Below are positions 41,901-49,268 of a stretch of 64,000 nucleotides of DNA, one piece after another. The stretch comes from FEN-1297 sp963834015 (GTDB lineage Bacteria; Bacteroidota; Ignavibacteria; Ignavibacteriales; Ignavibacteriaceae): positions 1 through 64,000 of the forward strand of contig CAWIAG010000003.1 in the NCBI GenBank assembly GCA_963834015.1. Reading direction: 5' to 3'. The notes below the pieces were generated by a model. The model was not told where the DNA came from, ran no database searches, and worked only from the letters and a program-made list of their open reading frames with translations. Every line of letters starts with the position of its first letter. Position 1 is the first letter of the stretch. Made by a program: the position numbers and the translations under genes.

Positions 41901-42827
41901 CCTTACACTGATCAAGGGTTATTTTTCCAGGAAGAATGGTCGCAGGCTATTGATGTGCAGCCTGAGTTTGTTTTTGTTACCGGCTGGAATGAATGGAGCG
42001 CGGGAAGACAAGTAATGGGGGAGAACATTAATCAGGAACTTCTAAAGTGGAAATTCTATCCAGGAGCCCATCTTGGCAAACCGGGCGGCAGAACAATAAA
42101 AACAGGTGAATCATATTTTATTGATCAGTATAACGAAGAGTTCAGCCGGGATATTGAACCAATGACCGGCGGGTATGGTGATGATTATTATTATCAATTA
42201 GTTGCTAACGTAAGAAAGTATAAAGGAGTAGAAAAACCAGTAGAAGCAGGGGAACAAATTACAATAAATATTAATGGCGGGTTTGAGCAGTGGAATAAAG
42301 TTCAGACAGTGTATTACGATCATATTGGCGATACCGAACATAGAAATTATTATGGTGAAGGACAAGCAGGTCCATATATCGATACAACAGGCAGGAATGA
42401 TATAAAAACGCTTAAAGTTGCAAGAGATGATAAGAAAATCTATTTCTATGCAGAAACAAATGAAACTCTCTCATCTTTTAGAGATCCATACTGGATGCTA
42501 CTATTTATAGATATTGATCAAAACAAAAAAACGGGTTGGAACGGTTATGACTTTTTGGTTAACAGCAAAATTATAAATGATACCTCCACAACAATAGCTG
42601 TTATGGATGAAGAAGCTAAATTAAAAAATTATAATAATATTCCCCTGAAGATCGAAGGTAATAAATTAATGCTGGCTATTCCAAAAGATATTCTGGGAAT
42701 AAAGGGAAAAGCTGCATTCGACTTCCATTGGGCAGATAATATTCAAAAACTAGGGGACATAAACGAATTCTTTCTACACGGCGACAGTGCACCGGACAGA
42801 CGGTCAAATTACAAGTTTAATGAATAA
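38931..42827 (+). CDS. DUF5722 + GH71/99-like two-enzyme fusion, secreted
   Basis: This 1298-residue protein has a signal peptide. Residues about 40-165 form a beta-sandwich. Residues about 180-720 match the DUF5722 glycosidase-like barrel (DAARGHIEDLEKLNITSVTVN, INHWIMHNEVDAGWVWTNAG, TLWLSENGTNSKDYSEQ, IDAFQWHNW). The Glu in HNEVD and the Glu in SENG are placed like the acid/base and nucleophile of clan GH-A. Residues about 724-1090 are a GH71/99-like barrel starting SDTWVATDALGRSLP and ending FVTGWNEWSAGR, paralogous to 11582-14146. Residues about 1105-1298 are a CBM9/DOMON-like sandwich. No T9SS tail. Two linked activities on one glycan are inferred. Confidence 0.78.
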   Translation: MKTKYFTQLIILLLCIIMENMIAAGKSTSLFPDDNKITLSAKDAHDMLLNVKSGNMYEITVSGIKPYILSEPVREKINSKNSILSFEYFCPRGFNTLQIFFGRESDEKRFVIFRDMVPSEGWVLFSLDLGEKIGDWGKKGDVLRFDFGAKQGVKIQIRDLKLRIQTKEEIETAALKIEKKKNEAVLEKDLKNYLSADYTSEIKLVSVTSNQVLIKGVNSNKENIFLCEVPPYQDVTEEQNFASVIPVTQEYFKITTDRFVDRGGFKYDRLLSKWVLALRSNGKYKLLSHAFYADQIEAKYNLPDEKPRSRKGLGGFDAARGHIEDLEKLNITSVTVNVGFTKFMYTKPAPGRIEHDYNGKSFYFNKKEVEDLDSTLRITAKKNIIVAAILLVNKTKDCSDPEIGKLLQHPDCDPSGIYSMPNMTNLKSVECYAAALDFLASRYSRPDEKYGRINHWIMHNEVDAGWVWTNAGDKKALVFMDTYIKSMRMCYNIARSYNPYSQVFVSITHYWAWTSDSKFYPSKDLMNILLDYSKVEGDFQWAMAQHPYPEDLFEPKTWNDPEVTFDFNTPLITFKNLEVLNEWIQKPEALYKGKYKRTLWLSENGTNSKDYSEQNLREQAAGFAYTWKKLEVLKGIDAFQWHNWIDSRGEGGLRIGLRRFPDDENDPGGAKPVWYVYQAADTKYEDSVFDQYKKIVGINDWDEIKYTGPIDQHEKAKSFRDIKSDTWVATDALGRSLPDYNECGPVKADRFVGIFYFLTHNNHGGSGPFNVTKILKDNPENPEWGEGSHYWGEPEIGYYLNTDEWAIRRHANQLSDAGIDVLIFDVTNDVTYPEDYLTICKVFRKMRAQGEKTPSIAFLGSEISVNKLWEDFYKKAFYPDLWFMWKGKPLILFGQHEIPERKKMKNVKFSDEIRNFFSIRYSWAWTSLPWYNEGKDDWPWVDHYPQAIGWHDSVSEKEMVPVAVAEHPLSNIGRSFHNFYEPDVDKYDVTPYTDQGLFFQEEWSQAIDVQPEFVFVTGWNEWSAGRQVMGENINQELLKWKFYPGAHLGKPGGRTIKTGESYFIDQYNEEFSRDIEPMTGGYGDDYYYQLVANVRKYKGVEKPVEAGEQITININGGFEQWNKVQTVYYDHIGDTEHRNYYGEGQAGPYIDTTGRNDIKTLKVARDDKKIYFYAETNETLSSFRDPYWMLLFIDIDQNKKTGWNGYDFLVNSKIINDTSTTIAVMDEEAKLKNYNNIPLKIEGNKLMLAIPKDILGIKGKAAFDFHWADNIQKLGDINEFFLHGDSAPDRRSNYKFNE

Positions 42828-43056
42828 ATAACTATTTCGATGTCATTTCGATATTGTGTATTGTAATTATCTAATTGGTATAGTTGGTTTGTAATTATAA
42901 TTTAACAACTTTCATATTATCTTCATTTCAAAGATGTTTTATTTTCGAACATCGGGTTATCATAATGTTCTATTTTCTACTTTTAAAGAGTGGTTTAAAA
43001 GCCGTTCATTTAATCTGATGTAATCGTGAAAATCGTTGAATAATTTGAGTGAAAAT

Positions 43057-44463
43057 ATGTCAAAAATTAACCGCATGGATTTCATTAAAAGTTCTGCTAT
43101 AATCACTGGCACGTCATTATTAAATTTAAATAACATCTCCTTAGCATCTCAAATTGTTAATCAACATAATAATCATGGCACACCTGCATTATATCCTGGC
43201 AATCCCATTGTCCCCAACGTAGGTCTGGATGATGGGCATTTTCGGGTGTATGGAGACAAAATCTATATCTATTCCTGCCATGATTATTCCCCGAATAGCA
43301 AAGATTACGTTCTGAAAATGTGGTGGATATGGTCGAGCACCGATATGCATTCCTGGACTTGTGAAAGCTCCCTGAGCCCAACGGTTCTTGGATTTCCTGA
43401 AGGCTTTAAGGATTGCTGGGCAACTGATGCGCTTTCAAGAAACGGTAAATTTTATTGGTATATCTGTAATCCATTACATACCTATGTGGTTGTTTCAGAT
43501 ACACCGATCGGTCCGTGGACCTCTCCTTTGGGTGGCAAGCCGCTTATGGAGGGCCGCGATCCTGCAGCATTTATTGACAATGATGGAAAGGCATATCTGG
43601 TAACCGGGGTATGGGAATATTCGATAGCCGAACTAGGTGGCGATATGATCTCGCTAGCAGAGGAACCAAAAAAGATAAAAATCATTAATCCCAGGGGGCC
43701 ATATAATCCTGACGGTAAAAATATTCAACAACCCACTGACGATAAGCCCTACTTGCATAAACATGACGGGAAATACTATCTGTCATGGGGTTGCTATTAT
43801 GCGGTGTCTGATAATGTATATGGTCCATACACATATAAAGGTGTTTTCATTGTAGAAAACCGCACTGAACCGGAATTTCGTGGAGGTGAAGCAGGAGTAA
43901 CTTATGACCGGCACGGTTCATTTTTCGAATGGAACAACCAAACGTATTTTAACTGCAATGACCTAAGCAGCAATGGTGCAAATAAGTTTTGGCGAAACAT
44001 TGTAATCATGTATATACACTACAGAGATAATGGAGAGATTGAGCCGGCCTACATCAACAGTATTGGCGTGGGGCAATATGATGCAAAAGCAGGACCAATA
44101 CAAGCGGAAAACTATTATTCAGTTGTTGCAGCAGAAAAACGCCAAAACAAAGAAAAAGGCTTTGAAATGAGAGTTAAAGCTTCAGGCAGCCTGGTTTACT
44201 CCAATGTCATGAATATGCCTAAAAACTGCAAGGCAACTTTTCGTGTGGCATGCAAAAATTCCGGTAGTTGCTTCATTGAGGTGTGGCGTGACAATGATGA
44301 AAGCCAACTGTTGGGCAAGTGTGAAGTGCCTGATACCGGAGAACAATATAAAACAGTGAAATGTTTGTTAAAAAATAAGGCAGAAAAACAATGTATTCGA
44401 CTGGTCTTCAAGGGGACAGGCAAGGAATTGCTGCATCTGGATTGGATTAGCTTCAGCATTTGA
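43057..44463 (+). CDS. GH43-type glycosidase with C-terminal CBM6-like domain
   Basis: With the ATG at 43057 the product has 468 residues. The longer frame starts at a TTG and gains nothing. The N-terminus (MSKINRMDFIKSSAIITGTSL) looks like a Tat signal in which the twin Arg is Asn-Arg, so the export route is uncertain. A five-bladed propeller follows (GLDDGHFRVYGDKIYIYSCHD, FKDCWATDAL, MEGRDPAAFIDNDGKAYL, HKHDGKYYLSWGCYYAVSD, EFRGGEAGVTYDRHGSFFEWN) with GH43-like acids in blades. Residues about 350-468 form a CBM6-like sandwich (IQAENYYSV, LLHLDWISFSI). Likely an arabinofuranosidase or xylosidase. It has no close ribosome site and is flanked by odd inverted repeats. Confidence 0.78.
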   Translation: MSKINRMDFIKSSAIITGTSLLNLNNISLASQIVNQHNNHGTPALYPGNPIVPNVGLDDGHFRVYGDKIYIYSCHDYSPNSKDYVLKMWWIWSSTDMHSWTCESSLSPTVLGFPEGFKDCWATDALSRNGKFYWYICNPLHTYVVVSDTPIGPWTSPLGGKPLMEGRDPAAFIDNDGKAYLVTGVWEYSIAELGGDMISLAEEPKKIKIINPRGPYNPDGKNIQQPTDDKPYLHKHDGKYYLSWGCYYAVSDNVYGPYTYKGVFIVENRTEPEFRGGEAGVTYDRHGSFFEWNNQTYFNCNDLSSNGANKFWRNIVIMYIHYRDNGEIEPAYINSIGVGQYDAKAGPIQAENYYSVVAAEKRQNKEKGFEMRVKASGSLVYSNVMNMPKNCKATFRVACKNSGSCFIEVWRDNDESQLLGKCEVPDTGEQYKTVKCLLKNKAEKQCIRLVFKGTGKELLHLDWISFSI

Positions 44464-44502
44464 TCAGGTATCATGGCGAAATGTGATAAATCTATAAGAC
44501 AC

Positions 44503-44595
44503 GCTCGATTGATTTTCTGCTGTTCTATTAATAATAGTGCCGAATGCCTATTACAGTCTTCCGGATTTTTTTGCCAGTTTGAATCGAGCAGAAAA
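44503..44595. repeat. Inverted repeat pair downstream of the GH43-CBM6 gene
   Basis: GCTCGATT (44503-44510) is the exact complement of AATCGAGC (44582-44589). TTTTCTGCT (44513-44521) is the exact complement of AGCAGAAAA (44587-44595). The arms are permuted and lie 60-70 bp apart, so they do not make one simple stem. They could be traces of a small insertion. Nothing else is seen in 44464-44653. Confidence 0.35.
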
Positions 44596-44653
44596 GATAT
44601 TAAGGAATAACAATTGTTTTTTTTACTCACTATAAATCATAAAATAAATAATA

Positions 44654-46009
44654 ATGAAATTAATTAAGACACCTTTATTTATTGCAGTTTTAACTTTGTT
44701 ATTATTCTGCTTGAATTTATTTCCAGACACAAACTGTCAAACAAAAGGGACAATAATAAAATCCGATATTAAAATTGAAATAAAAAAATTAGCTGATGAT
44801 GGTGCATGGCTTTGGTTTAACGGTCAGAATGTTATTGTAGACGGGAATAATATTTATATCGGATGCGAAGATTCACACGGCTATTCAGTTGTTAATCAGT
44901 ATCAATTAAATTCTGCGGATAGCACAAATACTTACAGGGTATATCCGCTTAGTACCTGGTCTAAAAAAGACGATCATAATTACCCATCTTTATTAAAATT
45001 GAAGAATGGAAAACTGCTTGCCACATATTCCAGAAGTCCATCCTTAAAAATGAACTATAGAATAGCTGAAATCCTGAATAAGGGAACGGAACAACAATCC
45101 CTTCTGTGGGGGGAAGAGCAAAGTGCCGGGCTTCAATCAAGAATGTCTTATAATAATCTTATAAGCTTGAGCAAAGAAAATAGCTGTGTATTTAATTTCT
45201 TCACGATGTTTAATGAAAGTCCTTCTATTATAAAATCAGATAGCGATGTTACGAGTTGGTCTGAAGACTTTAAATTTATGAAACAGGGTAAAAACGATAC
45301 AAGCCCTTACGTAAAATATGCAAATAACGAAATAGACAGGGTTGATATACTATATACTGACGGCCATCCGCGCAAAGAACTTAAAAACAATGTATATCAT
45401 ATATATTATAAAGACGGTAATTTTTACAAAAGTGACGGATCGATGATTAGATCATTAAAAGAGGCGAGAAATAATCCAATATCTACTGAAGAAGGAACAA
45501 AAATATACGATGGCAGTACAAAAGGGCCGGGATGGGTATGGGATATTGAATATAATAGTGAACATAATCCGGTTGCAGTATATATATCATCAGCAGATAA
45601 TGAAGTAGGGAATGATTTACGCTATCATTATGCTGAATGGGATGATAATGCAAAACATTGGACAGAGCAGGAAATAGCATACGCAGGAAGTCATTTATAC
45701 GTGCCAGAAAATCATTTTGCAGGCGGAATAGCAATTGATCCCGAAAATACAAATATGGTTTATATATCATCAAATGTTAACCCGGTTAACGGAGGAAAAA
45801 ACCTTACGGGCAGGTATCAGATTTATCGTGGAACCAGAACCGGAGATAATTGGGAGTGGACACAATTAACTTTTAATTCCAATATTGATAATCTTCGACC
45901 AATTGTGCCTCAGCATCATGGTTCGGTAGTAAGCGTTGTGTGGTTTCGCGGAATTTACAACACATCTATCGATTTTAAAACTGAGGTTGTAGGAATTCTC
46001 GACCGGTAA
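44654..46009 (+). CDS. BNR-type beta-propeller protein, putative glycan-active
   Basis: This 451-residue protein has a signal peptide (to about DTNCQ). The mature part resembles the BNR-4 propeller group: DGAWLWFNGQNVIVDGNNIYIG, KDDHNYPSLLKLKNGKLLATYSR, DGSTKGPGWVWDIEYN, VYISSNVNPVNGGKN, with recurring Ser/Asp-x-Asp-Gly turns. Members are found in glycan-use loci and include lyases and hydrolases, but many are uncharacterised. I do not assign a reaction. The gene lies between two GH43 genes on the same strand and is 74 bp from the true start of the next. Probably exported to the periplasm. Confidence 0.7.
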   Translation: MKLIKTPLFIAVLTLLLFCLNLFPDTNCQTKGTIIKSDIKIEIKKLADDGAWLWFNGQNVIVDGNNIYIGCEDSHGYSVVNQYQLNSADSTNTYRVYPLSTWSKKDDHNYPSLLKLKNGKLLATYSRSPSLKMNYRIAEILNKGTEQQSLLWGEEQSAGLQSRMSYNNLISLSKENSCVFNFFTMFNESPSIIKSDSDVTSWSEDFKFMKQGKNDTSPYVKYANNEIDRVDILYTDGHPRKELKNNVYHIYYKDGNFYKSDGSMIRSLKEARNNPISTEEGTKIYDGSTKGPGWVWDIEYNSEHNPVAVYISSADNEVGNDLRYHYAEWDDNAKHWTEQEIAYAGSHLYVPENHFAGGIAIDPENTNMVYISSNVNPVNGGKNLTGRYQIYRGTRTGDNWEWTQLTFNSNIDNLRPIVPQHHGSVVSVVWFRGIYNTSIDFKTEVVGILDR

Positions 46010-46082
46010 TTTTAAAATTTTGAATTATCTGCAAATCCCCAATTTTGTTTTTTATGATTTAATAATTGGAAAGTTCTTTTGT

Positions 46083-47096
46083 ATGAAAAAACAGATTTTA
46101 TTTTTGTCTATAATTTTAGCTTCATCGGTATTTATGTTCGGCGGAAATCATGGAAAAATTACATATAAATTGTCCGATATTCATATCCGGGATCCTTTTG
46201 TGTATCCTGATTCCGTTAAGGGTACTTATTATCTATATGCTTCAATAACCAACAGGACAAACAAACAGGATTCTATTCAGGGTGTTGAAGCATATTCAAG
46301 CAAGGATCTGAAAAGCTGGAGTGGGCCGAAAGAAGTATTTATTGTACCAAAGAATTTTTGGGCGCATGGATTTGTTTGGGCGCCTGAAATGCATGAATAT
46401 AAGGGAAAATATTATCTTTTTGTTACATTTACGTCTAAGGATTCTTTACCTTCAATTCCGGGGCGGCCAAAAATGAATAAAAGGGGAACTCAAATTTTGG
46501 TTTCCGGTTCTCCGTTAGGGCCTTTCAAACCATTTCACGATCATTCGGTTACACCTGAAAAGTGGATGGCACTTGATGGTACATTCTGGGTCGAGAAAGA
46601 TCAGCCTTACATGATATTCAGCCATGAATGGATTCAGACTGGAAATGGAACTATTGAGCTTGCCCCGTTAAAAAAAGATTTGTCGGCATTTGAAAAAAAT
46701 CCTGTAACCCTATTCAAAGCAGGTGATGCACCCTGGGTAGCTGATTTAGGTGAAAAAGATGAAAGTGGAAATGTTTATTCAAGCTATGTAACGGACGGGC
46801 CGTTTTTATACAAAACCAGTAAAGGTATTCTATTAATGATCTGGTCCAGTTTCGATTCCAATAAAAAATATTGTATCGGAATAGCCAGATCAGTCAGCGG
46901 CAGTATTCTGGGACCCTGGCAGCAGGATAAAAAGCCTCTTTTTAATAAAGACGGCGGCCACTCAATGATCTTCAGAACATTCGATGGTAAATTAATGTTG
47001 TCATTTCACAAGCCAAACAACGATCCTGATGAACGGGCGCACTTTATTCAATTGATCGACACCGGTGATAATATAATATTGAAAGAAAACAAATAA
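46083..47096 (+). CDS. GH43-type glycosidase
   Basis: With the ATG at 46083 the product has 337 residues and a clear signal peptide (MKKQILFLSIILASSVFMFGG). The longer TTG-started frame from 46020 is unlikely. A single five-bladed propeller shows blade motifs of GH43: IHIRDPFVYPDS (first Asp), FVWAPEMHEYKGKYYLF (Glu in WAPE), MALDGTFWVEKDQPYM, YVTDGPFLYKTSKGILLMIW and GHSMIFRTFDGKLML. It is of compact length, with no binding module. Family members mostly remove alpha-L-arabinofuranose or galactose from pectic or arabinogalactan chains. The frame after its stop stays open and ends in a protein-like tail (47154-47240). Confidence 0.85.
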   Translation: MKKQILFLSIILASSVFMFGGNHGKITYKLSDIHIRDPFVYPDSVKGTYYLYASITNRTNKQDSIQGVEAYSSKDLKSWSGPKEVFIVPKNFWAHGFVWAPEMHEYKGKYYLFVTFTSKDSLPSIPGRPKMNKRGTQILVSGSPLGPFKPFHDHSVTPEKWMALDGTFWVEKDQPYMIFSHEWIQTGNGTIELAPLKKDLSAFEKNPVTLFKAGDAPWVADLGEKDESGNVYSSYVTDGPFLYKTSKGILLMIWSSFDSNKKYCIGIARSVSGSILGPWQQDKKPLFNKDGGHSMIFRTFDGKLMLSFHKPNNDPDERAHFIQLIDTGDNIILKENK

Positions 47097-47153
47097 TTGT
47101 TTAATACTATCTTTAATACTCTTTCATGGTATCTACTGTCAGTTTTTATCAAG

Positions 47154-47240
47154 AAAAAAAATGAACCAGTGTATATAGATATCAGGCTTATAGAAGGCAA
47201 AGTTCCGGATATTGTTATGCAAAACTACAGTGGCGAGTAA
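47154..47240 (+). pseudogene. Possible 3' remnant of a lost gene
   Basis: Between the GH43 stop and the next gene a frame ends with EPVYIDIRLIEGKVPDIV then MQNYSGE and a TAA at 47238-47240. Its composition is protein-like, unlike typical spacer. It is in frame with the GH43 gene but separated by that gene's own stop. No start codon or ribosome site serves it. I infer the tail of a gene removed by deletion. The family is not recognised. Confidence 0.35.
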
Positions 47241-47290
47241 CCAGAATAAATCATAATTATAATCTGATAAATAATTAACATCCTTGTAAA

Positions 47291-49045
47291 ATGAATAAAA
47301 TAATATTGTGTTTATTTGCTGTTTTTTTATTATTTGGGAGCAGTTCAGCACAGAAAAAAAGCATTACAAATATCAACTTACCAAGGCCAATTGAGTTCCC
47401 GGATATGTCTGTTGGGGGCGAGCTCCTAATCAGGGCAATGAAAAATTTTGACCGTCTTGAAAGCGAAATTTATCAACCCGAAAATGTATTTATCGATTAT
47501 AAACACTCAACTCCTGATGTATGGGCAGGCGATAAAGAGGGGAGGATAATTTTAGGATTGGTGCTCGAAGCCCGTGCTACACACCGGACACCGTTGTATC
47601 TGGAAAAGATAATACAGATGCTTCCTAAAAGGATGAATGCAAAAGGATATCTTGGTCAAATATATGAAAATACAATTGATGAACAACAGCTTTCGGGACA
47701 TGGCTGGCTGCTTAGAGGACTATGTGAATACTACGAGTGGAAGAAAGATCCTGAAGTAAAAAAATATATTATAAATATTATAAAAAACCTTGCGCTGCCA
47801 ACAAAAGGATTTCATAAGAACTATCCTATTGATCCTGAAAATCGTATAAAAAATACCGGAGAAATGACAGGCACATCACAAAATCTTGTTAACGGTTGGA
47901 ATTTATCTTCAGATGTTGGTTGTGATTTTATCTTTATGGATGGAGTAGTTCATGCTTATAGTCTGTTTCCTTCCTTAAAGCTTAAAACATTAATTGATGA
48001 AATGATAACCCGTTTTTTTGAAATGGATGTTGTTGCAATCAAAGCACAAACTCATGCAACTTTAACCGGATTGCGTGCTGTATTGCGCTATTATGCGATT
48101 ACGGGTGATAAGGAACTATTAAAAAAAGTTGTAGAACGTTATCAATTGTACCGGGATTTAGCCATTACTGAAAATTATGAAAACTATAATTGGTTTGAGC
48201 GACCTGAATGGACAGAACCATGTGCTATTATTGATTCATATCTGCTATCAGTACAACTTTGGCAATACACACAGAATCAGGATTATGTTGAAGACGCCCA
48301 GCATATATATTATAATGCAATTTGCCATACGCAGCGTTCTAACGGAGGATTTGGGTGTGATAATTGTCCGGGTCCGATTGATAATTTTATAAAAGTTAAT
48401 GCAGATGAAGCTTATTGGTGCTGCACAATGCGGGGTGGGGAGGGCCTGGCGAGAGCTATTCAATATAATTATTTTCAGAATGCTGATACAATTATTGTCA
48501 CTACATTCAACACTAGTAAAGCAACATTTAAAATAAACGGCAAAAACTTTGCAATTGAACAAGAAACTCAATATCCTTTTGCAAACAAGGTTAATTTCAG
48601 AATTGACAATCTAAAAAGAATTATAAAATTCACTCTTAAACTATTCGTGCCTGGTTGGATAAAAAATGTTATAATTTATAAAAACGGCAATAGATGTGAT
48701 TTTACAAATAGAAATGGTTTTGTAATATACACTTCTTCATTTCAGACGGGAGATAATATAGAGTTTTCATTTGATATGAATTCGGGAATTGAGTCAATAA
48801 TGAATAGTAAGCATAGCAGACCCGGTTATGTCCGTTTATTTTACGGACCATTATTACTTGGGTATGTGGGTGACAAGGAATTATCAGTTAAAAACGATAC
48901 AAAAATTATTAAAACTAAAGGCTCGGGTTTTTCAATTAAAGACGAGCAAGTTATATTATCACCTGTATATCATCTTATGGATTCCAAAGTTTGCCAAAAC
49001 GCGGGATATAAAAAACAAATACTTTTTAAACTGAATAACAACTAA
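47291..49045 (+). CDS. GH127-like (DUF1680-type) glycosidase, short form
   Basis: This 584-residue protein has a signal peptide (to about SSSAQ). The (alpha/alpha)6 barrel region (about 40-400; DVWAGDKEGRIILGLVLEARA, AKGYLGQIYENTIDEQQLSGHGWLLRGL) carries the GH127-type metal/cysteine site: E309-P-C311 and C377-C378 (YWCCTMRGGEG). The spacing (68 residues) is close to that in 14257-16344 (70). A beta-sandwich follows (LKLFVPGWIKNVIIYKNG). It diverges strongly from the first copy and may act on a different furanose. Probably periplasmic. It stands alone between 195-bp and 223-bp spacers. Confidence 0.72.
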   Translation: MNKIILCLFAVFLLFGSSSAQKKSITNINLPRPIEFPDMSVGGELLIRAMKNFDRLESEIYQPENVFIDYKHSTPDVWAGDKEGRIILGLVLEARATHRTPLYLEKIIQMLPKRMNAKGYLGQIYENTIDEQQLSGHGWLLRGLCEYYEWKKDPEVKKYIINIIKNLALPTKGFHKNYPIDPENRIKNTGEMTGTSQNLVNGWNLSSDVGCDFIFMDGVVHAYSLFPSLKLKTLIDEMITRFFEMDVVAIKAQTHATLTGLRAVLRYYAITGDKELLKKVVERYQLYRDLAITENYENYNWFERPEWTEPCAIIDSYLLSVQLWQYTQNQDYVEDAQHIYYNAICHTQRSNGGFGCDNCPGPIDNFIKVNADEAYWCCTMRGGEGLARAIQYNYFQNADTIIVTTFNTSKATFKINGKNFAIEQETQYPFANKVNFRIDNLKRIIKFTLKLFVPGWIKNVIIYKNGNRCDFTNRNGFVIYTSSFQTGDNIEFSFDMNSGIESIMNSKHSRPGYVRLFYGPLLLGYVGDKELSVKNDTKIIKTKGSGFSIKDEQVILSPVYHLMDSKVCQNAGYKKQILFKLNNN

Positions 49046-49268
49046 GCTTAATATGAAATTTACGTGTAAGATATTTATAGTATTACTCAAAAAGGTAATT
49101 TAAATAAATCGGTAAAAGTTGTGGAAACTACAAATTTTAATTTTGTTTTAGCAGCAAATATTACATAATCATAAATTCTAATTAAATCATTATGAATTAT
49201 GTCACTTAAACTTCAATTATCATTTACCACAATAAACTAATTATTATTAATTACAAAAAGATTACAGA

